Assembly: GCA_031424495.1 (NCBI GenBank)
Contig: JANPHP010000485.1
Span: 1 to 64,000, forward strand
Source: JADKCL01 sp031424495
GTDB taxonomy: Bacteria > Bacteroidota > Bacteroidia > J057 > JADKCL01
Direction of reading: 5' to 3'
DNA: 64,000 nucleotides
The notes beneath the pieces are model-generated. The model was not told where the DNA came from, did no database searches, and was given only the letters and a program-made list of their open reading frames with translations. The translations under genes were made by a program, and so were the position numbers. Each line of letters opens with the position of its first letter. Position 1 is the stretch's first letter. This document shows, piece after piece, positions 1 through 7,095 of the stretch.

Positions 1-1
1 T

Positions 2-526
2 CGTTTGCATGAAAATGAATTCAAATTCATCTACATGCTCGAAGACACTGAGGCACTCAAGGCGGTAGCTGCCGTGAAACACGAGCATCTGACGGTGATC
101 GCTCACGCGACCAATCATGTGGCCGGTATTGAAAAGATCGACGTCGTGCTGCCCGCAGCCATGGATGTCGAGACCGAAAGCACTTATGTGAACGAAGACG
201 GCAAGGCGCAATACACCCGCATGGCCAAGCAGATCACACAGATGACGCCTGAAATGTGGATGCGCATGCCCAAGAGCCGCCTCGACAAGGCAGCAGTGGC
301 CGTGGATACTTGGCGCCACTTGGAGCATATCCACGATGTGCTGCCAAGTTGGAGATTGCTGACGCTGGTCAGCCGCCCACTCGGCAAAGATCTGGCGCTC
401 AAGGACCACAAAGACGTCGTCGCCAAGTTCAAAGCCGAGATTCCTGCACTGCGCGAGTTCACCGTGAGCTACAAGGTTCCAAAAGAAGCTTTTAAAGTCA
501 CGCAGTTTGACTTTGCGATCAAGTGA
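2..526 (+). CDS. nuoG: NADH-quinone oxidoreductase subunit G, C-terminal part (partial)
   Basis: The reading frame is open to the left edge, so only the last 174 or so residues are present. They read as the end of the molybdopterin-oxidoreductase-like domain of complex I subunit G: a segment HATNHVAGIEKIDVVLPA is followed by an ETESTYVN.DGK.Q stretch, which is the usual place where this family declares its 'new' or overwritten cofactor site, and then a short helical tail. NuoG carries the peripheral-arm Fe-S clusters, but those lie upstream of this window. The gene ends in a strong hairpin terminator shared with the convergent methyltransferase gene. I recognise the family by sequence feel rather than by catalytic residues, so a related molybdopterin protein is a weaker alternative. 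Confidence 0.7.
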   Translation, partial: RLHENEFKFIYMLEDTEALKAVAAVKHEHLTVIAHATNHVAGIEKIDVVLPAAMDVETESTYVNEDGKAQYTRMAKQITQMTPEMWMRMPKSRLDKAAVAVDTWRHLEHIHDVLPSWRLLTLVSRPLGKDLALKDHKDVVAKFKAEIPALREFTVSYKVPKEAFKVTQFDFAIK

Positions 527-567
527 TGCATTGCCATCAGGCAATCATTTGATTTCAAAAAGAATAC

Positions 568-606
568 ACAACAAAAAAGGCACCCGAAAGGTGCCTTTTT
601 TGTTGT
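568..606. terminator. bidirectional rho-independent terminator
   Basis: A perfect 17-bp inverted repeat (left arm ending GGCACC, right arm starting GGTGCC) closes a CGAAA loop. The arms run into A-tracts on the left and T-tracts on the right, so either strand yields a GC hairpin followed by U residues. It lies between the convergent nuoG and FkbM genes and can end both transcripts. Confidence 0.9.
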
Positions 607-626
607 GATACTGCGTGGAAACGCGA

Positions 627-1379
627 TCAGCAAATCAAGTTTTCTTTGGTTTCTGGGCTTACATAGAGCACATTCACGTAGTTGCGGCCGACTTTGATCG
701 AGTGGTTGCTGATGTCGTAAAGGCCATAAAAGACGTAGCCATAGCCGTATACGAAGTCATTGAGGTCCCCGATATAGGTATGCTTTTTGTCGTCTTTGTT
801 AAATGTGGCTTCGCAGAAAATGGCCTTGATCTTGCCCGCTTTGAGCATTTGGTCAAAGCCTTGAAGCACGGGCAATTCAAAGCCTTCTGTATCGATCTTG
901 AGCAGGTCGATGGATTGAATTCCTTTTTCTTTGCAGACATCATCGCCGGTGAGGATGAGGATATTTTCCTTTTTGGCGTTTGGGTCTTCATTCATCGCCC
1001 AGTCGTTGAGCGAGTTGGTGACGGATGCAACTTGGGAGTTGACGCTGATCTCGCGCGTCTCGCGGGCTGCTCCTAGGGCTGCATGTGTGCAATGCACCTG
1101 TGGCATTGCGGCGGTGTTGGCGAGGAGCAGCTCATACGTGGCGGCGATAGGCTCAAAAGAATGGACTTGGGCTTGGGGAAAATCTTCAAGGATTTCCATT
1201 GCTGTCTGTCCGACATTTGCACCGACATCAAAAACAGTGTGCATGGGGATCAGGAGCCGATTTTGCAAATCGTTGGTCAGGTCATAGCCGATTGGCGCCC
1301 ACACCTTCTTCAAGATTTCATAGCCTGTAATCTTAAAAATCTGACGGCGGATGCGCGTTTTCAAACTTATGTTTCCCAT
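627..1379 (-). CDS. FkbM family SAM-dependent methyltransferase
   Basis: A 250-residue protein with the Rossmann SAM-binding motif VFDVGANVGQ, the acidic strand HSFEPI that contacts the ribose, and the FkbM signature IDLLKIDTEGFELPVLQG. The family O-methylates sugars or small molecules. The substrate cannot be read here and there are no glycosyltransferase neighbours. I chose the ATG that gives MGNISLKTRIRR. An upstream in-frame TTG at 1436 would add 19 residues of low-complexity sequence and is less likely. The gene stands alone, with the bidirectional hairpin terminator just past its stop codon. Confidence 0.88.
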   Translation of the reverse strand: MGNISLKTRIRRQIFKITGYEILKKVWAPIGYDLTNDLQNRLLIPMHTVFDVGANVGQTAMEILEDFPQAQVHSFEPIAATYELLLANTAAMPQVHCTHAALGAARETREISVNSQVASVTNSLNDWAMNEDPNAKKENILILTGDDVCKEKGIQSIDLLKIDTEGFELPVLQGFDQMLKAGKIKAIFCEATFNKDDKKHTYIGDLNDFVYGYGYVFYGLYDISNHSIKVGRNYVNVLYVSPETKENLIC

Positions 1380-1538
1380 ATCGACGTGGATTTCGGCTGT
1401 GGACAATAGCGCGAAATTCGCACTTAGCCGCCGCAAATGAAAACAATTCCTAAAAAGCTCTTGGGGCAGGTGCTATTTAAAGCTGTATTTCAGCAATAGC
1501 GTCAGTTTGAAAAACTGAGCAGCGTGCAGGATCTTGGA

Positions 1539-1715
1539 TCAATGACATCCGCAACCGCTGCGCGCCTGAAAATTCAGGAACGAAATCGGGGCTTTGTAGG
1601 CCTTGTGTGCCATGCGTGGTGGCGCATTGTTGTGCACGCGATAGGGCGAGCAAGCGCAAGAGATGGCAATCAAAATGGCCAGCGTGAAACTCAAAATGGG
1701 ATGCTTTTTCATCTT
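1539..1715 (-). CDS. small putative lipoprotein (58 aa)
   Basis: The protein starts MKKHPILSFTLAILIAIS and then has two cysteines (CAC), a plausible signal peptide II with lipobox SCAC. The mature part is only about 38 residues, basic and aromatic, ending SGCGCH with two more cysteines and a C-terminal histidine. Such a tail could bind metal, but that is inference. A sequence resembling a -7 element (TATCTTTA) lies about 15 bases upstream of the ATG. No family is recognised. Longer frames overlapping here lack a signal peptide and look spurious. The signal-peptide pattern is the only evidence that this is a gene. Confidence 0.45.
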   Translation of the reverse strand, partial: KMKKHPILSFTLAILIAISCACSPYRVHNNAPPRMAHKAYKAPISFLNFQARSGCGCH

Positions 1716-1947
1716 TTGGATCGGGTAAAGATACAATTCCTTGCCTACCGTCATTCCTTGCAATGTGTTCAAAAATACAAATCCAAGCTGGTAACCCATC
1801 CCAGAAAACAATCCGGCGTGGGTGGGAGTTTACTATGAAATGGCGCAAGAAACCGCAGCCGCGTTTTCGACTGGCCAGCAAAATTTCTAATTTCGCGTGC
1901 CAAGGGTGATTCATTCATCCGCACACAACGTTTAAAATATCTACACA

Positions 1948-2544
1948 ATGGCTTTTACACTCCCCTCCCTCCCCTACGCTTATGATGCCTTGGAGCCGCA
2001 TATCGATGCGCGCACCATGGAAATCCACCACACCAAGCATCACCAAGCCTATACCAACAATCTCAATGCAGCCATCGAGGGCACCGACCTCGCCGGCAAA
2101 ACCATTGAAGAAATCTTGGCAACGGCAATGAGCGGCACGCCCGCGATCCGCAACAATGGCGGCGGTTTTTGGAACCACAACCTCTTTTGGGAGATCATGG
2201 CCCCCAATGGCGGCGGCTTGCCCGAAGGCGAATTGGCAGCGGCGATCGACCGTGACTTCGGCAACTTTGGCGAATTCAAAGCCAAATTCAATGCTGCCGC
2301 AGCAACACGCTTTGGCTCGGGTTGGGCTTGGCTCATCAAGGGCGCCGATGGCAAATTGAGCGTGACCAGCACCCCCAACCAAGACAATGCCTTGATGGAG
2401 CCCGGCACGGGCACGCCCATCCTCGGCCTCGACGTCTGGGAACATGCCTACTATCTCCACTACCAAAATCGCCGCCCAGACTACGTCGGCGCGTTTTGGA
2501 ACGTGATCAATTGGGCCAAGGTGGCCGAGTTGTACAGCAAATAA
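1948..2544 (+). CDS. Fe/Mn superoxide dismutase
   Basis: A full-length 198-residue SodA/SodB-family enzyme that converts superoxide to peroxide and oxygen. The four metal ligands are visible: H27 in IHHTKHH, H77 in GGFWNHNLFW, D162 and H166 in the DVWEHAYY signature. Second-sphere Tyr35 is present, and Q145 in the PNQDN loop is the placement usual for Mn-type or cambialistic enzymes, so the metal is probably Mn or either metal. There is no signal peptide, so it is cytosolic. It is followed by a clear terminator and then by the iron-regulon cluster, which is consistent with an oxidative-stress and iron neighbourhood, although no matching operator is seen upstream of this gene. Confidence 0.97.
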   Translation: MAFTLPSLPYAYDALEPHIDARTMEIHHTKHHQAYTNNLNAAIEGTDLAGKTIEEILATAMSGTPAIRNNGGGFWNHNLFWEIMAPNGGGLPEGELAAAIDRDFGNFGEFKAKFNAAAATRFGSGWAWLIKGADGKLSVTSTPNQDNALMEPGTGTPILGLDVWEHAYYLHYQNRRPDYVGAFWNVINWAKVAELYSK

Positions 2545-2578
2545 TTCGCGCAGCGATGCTTTTGCAGTGATGAAATGG

Positions 2579-2611
2579 ATCGGGGTGGGCATGCGTTCAC
2601 CCCGATTTTTT
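2579..2611 (+). terminator. rho-independent terminator after superoxide dismutase
   Basis: Nine-bp perfect stem ATCGGGGTG / CACCCCGAT with a ten-base loop and a run of six T. Its presence shows that the in-frame extension upstream of the response regulator is non-coding and supports the later start of that gene. Confidence 0.9.
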
Positions 2612-2730
2612 GCGGTATGGATGCCATCGTGCACAGCCGACGCCCGCATGCCGGTATGGAATCATGCGCTTGGAAGGCTGCTAGGCGACACAGGACCGAA
2701 TAGATTTTGCATTCTGGAAAACAATAGCTT

Positions 2731-2749
2731 ATTTAGAACCATTCTAAAT
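2731..2749. promoter_or_regulatory. 19-bp palindromic operator (Fur-superfamily type), site 1
   Basis: ATTTAGAACCATTCTAAAT: 8 of 9 base pairs are symmetric. It sits three bases before the start codon of the NarL-type regulator. It matches site 2 before the DUF4856 gene in both 7-bp outer arms. The pattern TTTAGAA-N3-TTCTAAA resembles operators bound by Fur-superfamily repressors such as the Irr iron-control element. The actual repressor is not in the window. Confidence 0.7.
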
Positions 2750-2752
2750 AAT

Positions 2753-3400
2753 ATGGGCAAGGAGGCGATCAAGATCGTAGTGGCGGATGGGCAGTACCTC
2801 ACAAGGGCTGGCCTCAAATACCTATTGGCAGGACAGCCGCAACTCAAGGTCGTGGGCGAGGCCACCGATCGTGACGAGTTGCAACAGGTGGTCAAGGCTA
2901 TGCTACCCCATCTCGTGATCATTGACCATCACAATACCGATCTATTTTCCTTAGCAGACGTCGCTTGGATCCGCAGCAAGTATCCCAAAATCAATGTATT
3001 GCTGGTGACAGACGATCATGCGCGCAGCCACATCTTCGAATTGCTGGACTTGGGCGTAAATTGCATTCTCACCAAACACTGCGGCCCTGAGGAAATTGTA
3101 AGTGCTGTCTTGGCGACGCACAAATCGGAAAAGTTCTTTTGCAACAAAGTCCTCGAAATCATCCTGGAAAAGGAAAATGATGTGGACATCAGTTGCCGCC
3201 CCAGCAACCTGAGTACGCGTGAAGCTGAGATCGTGATGCTCATCGCCAAGGGTGTGACCACCAAAGAGATTGCGGATCAGCTCTGCCTGAGCACGCATAC
3301 CGTCTACACCCACCGCAAAAACATCATGAAGAAACTCTCGATCAATTCTGTCTCTGAAATGATCTTGTTTGCGATGCACGCTGGGATCGTGAAGCCCTGA
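2753..3400 (+). CDS. orphan NarL/LuxR-type response regulator
   Basis: A 215-residue two-domain regulator. Residues 5-120 are a receiver with phospho-acceptor D58 in LVIID, a conserved Thr in LLVTDD and Lys in LTKH. The second acidic residue of the usual Asp-Asp pair after strand 1 is replaced (VVADG), so Mg-dependent phosphorylation may be altered. The C-terminal LuxR helix-turn-helix runs from LSTREAEIVMLIAKG through STHTVYTHRKNI. No sensor kinase is adjacent. The start at MGKEAIK is set by the terminator and operator just upstream. The shared operator suggests it is made under the same (probably low-iron) condition as the downstream operon, which it may itself control. Confidence 0.92.
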   Translation: MGKEAIKIVVADGQYLTRAGLKYLLAGQPQLKVVGEATDRDELQQVVKAMLPHLVIIDHHNTDLFSLADVAWIRSKYPKINVLLVTDDHARSHIFELLDLGVNCILTKHCGPEEIVSAVLATHKSEKFFCNKVLEIILEKENDVDISCRPSNLSTREAEIVMLIAKGVTTKEIADQLCLSTHTVYTHRKNIMKKLSINSVSEMILFAMHAGIVKP

Positions 3401-3451
3401 CTACCCAATTTTAGGTAGCAACTTTCTTCAAAAATTGCCCATCATACGGTA

Positions 3452-3482
3452 TTGCCTCGGCGTTTCGCACCCATTAGCTTTG
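3452..3482 (+). promoter_or_regulatory. promoter of the iron-uptake operon (-33 TTG / -7 TAGCTTTG)
   Basis: A TTG and a perfect TAnnTTTG box (TAGCTTTG) are separated by 20 bases, the Bacteroidota housekeeping promoter layout. Transcription would start about six bases after the box, directly on operator site 2, which is the geometry expected for repression. Confidence 0.65.
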
Positions 3483-3487
3483 CCTCA

Positions 3488-3506
3488 ATTTAGAATGAAT
3501 CTAAAT
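3488..3506. promoter_or_regulatory. 19-bp palindromic operator, site 2
   Basis: ATTTAGAATGAATCTAAAT: 8 of 9 symmetric pairs, with the same outer arms ATTTAGA...TCTAAAT as site 1. It overlaps the predicted transcription start of the DUF4856-imelysin-HTTM-receptor operon. I found no third copy elsewhere in the window by eye. Confidence 0.72.
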
Positions 3507-3520
3507 AAGGACTTAAAGAA

Positions 3521-4594
3521 ATGGATTTACCGATGAAAAAATACCTATTCCCCGCATTCTGTCTCATGCTCCTCTGGTCTAGCTGCCGCAACGAGGACGA
3601 CGACTATAAAGTACCGACGACTTACGATTTTGAAAACGTGAGTTATGATGGGCAAATCACACGCCAAAACATGGTTGCCGAGATGACCTCTTATATGGAA
3701 ACTGGGCGCAACTCCGGAACCGTGATCAATGGTCAGCACCTGAAAGATATGTTTGCAAACCAAAACAACCCTTTTACATTCACCAGCACCAAGCAACTCA
3801 AAGACAAGTGTTTTCTTGCAGACCAGAACACCTTGGAGAGCTGGATGGATAGCCTTGCAGCTGCAAGCGCTTCCACGCAGCCCGCAGCCGCAGGCCAAGC
3901 CGGTATCGCAACGAGCCTAGATGGCAATGATCGCTACTTGCTGTCTGCTGGGGGATTTGATTACACAGAAATGATCGAAAAGGGTCTGATGGGCGCTGTG
4001 TTTTACTACCAAGCCGTCGGCAACTACCTCACGGCTGCCGAGATCGGCGATGGGGTAGACAATGAGACCGTGACGCCTGGCGAGGGTACGACCATGCAAC
4101 ACCATTGGGACGAGGCTTTTGGCTACCTGGGCGTGCCCAAAAACTTCCCTACCAATACGACAGATGCCCGCTTTTGGGGCGAGGCGACGCAGGAGCGTGA
4201 CGCCCTGCTTGGCTGCAGCAAGATTTTGATGGATGCTTTCCTCCTCGGCCGCGCGGCCATCAACAACGACGACCACGATACCAAAGATGCCCAAGCACTC
4301 AAAATCAGCAATGAATGGGAGCGTGTGATCGCCGCCACGAGCATCCATGAATTGAACGAAGCCAAGACTCACCTGAGCGACGACGCATTGCGCAACCATG
4401 AAATATCGGAAGCGATGGGCTACATGCGTGGCCTGCGTTGCAGCCCGCTCAAAAAAATCACCGATAGCCAACTGCAATCCTTGCTGGATAGCTTTGGAAA
4501 TGACCTCTACAGCATAACTTTGCCCACGATTGATGCGGCACGCAATACGCTCGCCGGCATCTATGGATTGGACGCCGTCAAAGACCAACTCTGA
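3521..4594 (+). CDS. DUF4856 surface lipoprotein
   Basis: A 357-residue protein. An internal ATG four codons in gives MKKYLFPAFCLMLLWSSC, a signal peptide II with lipobox SSC, so either ATG may be used. The residues after the lipid-bearing Cys are RNEDDD, the acidic patch that directs Bacteroidota lipoproteins to the outer face of the outer membrane. The body matches DUF4856, with the typical HHWDEAFGYLGVP block in the middle and a long helical second half. The family is commonly found beside imelysin-like proteins. Its molecular function is unknown. The stop codon overlaps the next start by one base, so it is translationally coupled to the imelysin gene. Confidence 0.88.
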   Translation: MDLPMKKYLFPAFCLMLLWSSCRNEDDDYKVPTTYDFENVSYDGQITRQNMVAEMTSYMETGRNSGTVINGQHLKDMFANQNNPFTFTSTKQLKDKCFLADQNTLESWMDSLAAASASTQPAAAGQAGIATSLDGNDRYLLSAGGFDYTEMIEKGLMGAVFYYQAVGNYLTAAEIGDGVDNETVTPGEGTTMQHHWDEAFGYLGVPKNFPTNTTDARFWGEATQERDALLGCSKILMDAFLLGRAAINNDDHDTKDAQALKISNEWERVIAATSIHELNEAKTHLSDDALRNHEISEAMGYMRGLRCSPLKKITDSQLQSLLDSFGNDLYSITLPTIDAARNTLAGIYGLDAVKDQL

Positions 4595-5706
4595 TGAAAA
4601 AATTAACCCAGTTTTGTTTACCGCTCATGGCCGCCCTGATGGTGATGGCGGGTATTGGTTGCAATGACCGCAAGAATGAACCGCTGGAATATGACCGTAG
4701 TGCGCTGGTCACCAACGTGAGCGATGGCATCATCGTGCCCGCTTATGCCGATCTTTTGGCCAAATTGGACAGCTTAAAAGCCCACCAGGCGATTTTCAGG
4801 GCCGAACCTTTTGTGCATCGGTTGAACCAATTGCAGTTTGCATATATGGACGCTTGGATCAGTTGGAAGCAATGCTCAGCCTTCGAGTTTGGGCCAGCGG
4901 CAAGCGTTTCTTTGCGCAGCGCGTTGAATACATTTCCCACCGATACCACGCAGATCAAGCTCAATGTGAATGCTGGCAGCTGGGACCTGAACCTTGCTAG
5001 CAATACCGATGCACGCGGCTTTCCAGCGATGGATTTTATGCTCTATGGCCTTGGAAATGACAACTATGACATCTTGGCCAGGTATATCGCCCCGGCAGAC
5101 TCTGCGCACCTGCAAGCCTACCTCGGCGCGCTTGTGGCCGACATGCACGGCCTCGTCGCGGGCGTGCACAACCAATGGACGTCGAGTTATGGGCAGACCT
5201 TCAAAGCAAGCTTGGGCACAGACGTGGGCAGTAGCACGAGTCTGTTGGTGAATGAGTTGAACCGCGATCTCGAGATCGTGAAGACTGCGAGCATCGGCAT
5301 TCCGCTCGGCAAGCAGACTTTTGATACGCCGCTGCCCGACAAGGTCGAGGCTCCTTATTCCAACAGTTCGGTGAATCTCGCGGTCGTCGAACTCTTTGGG
5401 TTAGAGCGCCTGTATTTGGGCCACAATCGCACGGGCGTGGATGGTTATGGGATGGCCTATGCCCTCGACGCTTTGGACGCGCGCTACAACGGAGGCCCCT
5501 TGTCGCAGGCCATCGCCAATCAGTTTGTTGTCGCTGAGGACGCGGTCACTGTCATTCCAGAGCCGCTGAGTGCGGCTGTGGTGAGCGATCGCTTACTTGT
5601 GGAAACTGCCTACAATGAGATTCAGAAACTGGTGATCCTCCTCAAAACCGACATGGCCTCCGCCTTGAGCATTTTGATCACCTATACCGATGCCGACGGC
5701 GACTGA
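4594..5706 (+). CDS. imelysin-family lipoprotein (putative iron-binding)
   Basis: A 370-residue protein beginning with a signal peptide II (lipobox AGIGC). The body is all-helical and carries the imelysin landmarks: an early AYMDAWISWKQCSAFEFGP helix and the later block ARGFPAMDFMLYGLG, corresponding to the conserved GFPALEYLLFG segment of the family. Imelysins (peptidase M75 by name) are mostly iron-regulated outer-membrane or periplasmic proteins related to EfeO. Peptidase activity is doubtful and iron binding is likelier. It lies between the DUF4856 lipoprotein and the HTTM protein in one operon, six bases before the latter. Confidence 0.88.
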   Translation: MKKLTQFCLPLMAALMVMAGIGCNDRKNEPLEYDRSALVTNVSDGIIVPAYADLLAKLDSLKAHQAIFRAEPFVHRLNQLQFAYMDAWISWKQCSAFEFGPAASVSLRSALNTFPTDTTQIKLNVNAGSWDLNLASNTDARGFPAMDFMLYGLGNDNYDILARYIAPADSAHLQAYLGALVADMHGLVAGVHNQWTSSYGQTFKASLGTDVGSSTSLLVNELNRDLEIVKTASIGIPLGKQTFDTPLPDKVEAPYSNSSVNLAVVELFGLERLYLGHNRTGVDGYGMAYALDALDARYNGGPLSQAIANQFVVAEDAVTVIPEPLSAAVVSDRLLVETAYNEIQKLVILLKTDMASALSILITYTDADGD

Positions 5707-5712
5707 CCTGCC

Positions 5713-7095
5713 ATGCAACGCTTGCGCACCTACCTTTCCGAGCCGATTTCGATCGCGCCGCTGACGAGTTTCAGGGTGCTGTTTGGCGGCGTCATGCTGG
5801 TGAGTGTGCTGCGGTTTTTGTGGAATGGCTGGGTGCATGATTTGTATGTAAAACCCACGTTCTTCTTCAAATACTATGGTTTTGAATGGGTGCAGCCTGT
5901 GGGCGAAGTCGGCATGTATGCTCTCTTTGGAGTGATGGCCTTGGCTGCATTGGGTATCGCTTTGGGTTTATTTTACAGGATTGCAGCGGTCACATTTTTC
6001 CTCACGTGGACCTACGTCGAGCTGCTCGACGTGACCAATTATTTGAACCATTATTACTTCGTCTCCATCGCGGCCTTTTTGCTGATTTGGGTGCCGGCGC
6101 ACCGCGCATTTGCGGTGGATGCATGGCGTCGGCCTGAAATGGCTCTGCGGCAGGTGCCGCGCTGGGTCGTGGGTATATTCAGGCTTCAGATGGGCATGGT
6201 CTATGTTTTTGCAGGCATCGCCAAGGTGAATACCGATTGGTTGTTGCGGGCGATGCCGCTCAAGATTTGGTTGGCTTCACGCTCGCACTATCCGCTGATT
6301 GGTTGGTTGTTCAAAACGTCGTGGGGTGCGATGGCTTTCAGTTGGATGGGTTGCCTGTATGACCTTTGCGTGCCGTTTTTGCTGCTGATGCGACGCACCC
6401 GGCCCTTTGCTTTTGGCGCAGTGATCGGGTTTCATTTGCTCACTTGGTGGCTGTTTCCGATCGGCATGTTTCCCTTCATCATGATCTTGGGGACGCTGAT
6501 CTATTTGCCTGGGGAATGGCACGAAAAATGGCAGGCACGCATCTTGCGTTGGTTGCCGTTAAGGCCCGCGAATCTAAGCGGCCTACCTATTGCAAAAATA
6601 TGGAAACCAAGATACGCGAATGCGTTTCTTCTATTTTTCTGCCTGCATTTTACCATCCAACTGTTTTTGCCATTCCGGTATTTGCTGTATCCTGAGAATC
6701 TTTTCTGGCATGAGCAAGGCTACCGATTCAGTTGGCGGGTAATGCTCATGGAGAAGGCCGGCTATGCCACGTTTCATGTGCGCGACCCGCAGACAGGTCG
6801 CTCGACCGAGGTGCAAAACCAAGACTACTTGCAACCCAATCAGGAACGCATGATGTCAACGCAACCCGATCTCATTCTCCAATTCGCGCATTTCCTGGAT
6901 GCTGAATATCAGCGCAAGGGCATTCAAAATCCCGAAGTCTATGCCGACGTCTTCGCCACGCTCAACGGCAGCGGTTCGCGGCCTTTCATCGATCCCAAGG
7001 TCGATTTGAGTATGGTGGAGGATGGATTTGGGACTAAACAATTTATCCTGCCTTTTGAGCAGAATTTGCCAACATACTCACTGGAAACCCGATGA
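5713..7095 (+). CDS. HTTM protein, vitamin-K-dependent gamma-carboxylase homologue
   Basis: A 460-residue integral membrane protein. Residues 15-265 form the HTTM bundle of several transmembrane helices. Residues 310-450 form a soluble beta-rich domain resembling the C-terminal part of human GGCX (blocks GYRFSWRVMLMEK, YADVFATLNG, RPFIDPKVDLS). H113 in LNHYYF and K171 in AGIAKVNTDWL occupy the positions of GGCX H160 and the catalytic base K218, and the distance between them, 58 residues, is the same. GGCX uses reduced vitamin K to convert Glu to gamma-carboxy-Glu. Bacteroidota have menaquinone. The carboxylation substrate is unknown, and the co-transcribed metal-linked lipoproteins are candidates. 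It overlaps the receptor gene by four bases. Confidence 0.88.
   Translation: MQRLRTYLSEPISIAPLTSFRVLFGGVMLVSVLRFLWNGWVHDLYVKPTFFFKYYGFEWVQPVGEVGMYALFGVMALAALGIALGLFYRIAAVTFFLTWTYVELLDVTNYLNHYYFVSIAAFLLIWVPAHRAFAVDAWRRPEMALRQVPRWVVGIFRLQMGMVYVFAGIAKVNTDWLLRAMPLKIWLASRSHYPLIGWLFKTSWGAMAFSWMGCLYDLCVPFLLLMRRTRPFAFGAVIGFHLLTWWLFPIGMFPFIMILGTLIYLPGEWHEKWQARILRWLPLRPANLSGLPIAKIWKPRYANAFLLFFCLHFTIQLFLPFRYLLYPENLFWHEQGYRFSWRVMLMEKAGYATFHVRDPQTGRSTEVQNQDYLQPNQERMMSTQPDLILQFAHFLDAEYQRKGIQNPEVYADVFATLNGSGSRPFIDPKVDLSMVEDGFGTKQFILPFEQNLPTYSLETR

Noticed and set aside
1477..1914. 145-residue minus-strand frame overlapping the small lipoprotein
   Set aside because: No signal, no motif and a different frame from the lipoprotein. 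The better-supported frame has a lipobox.
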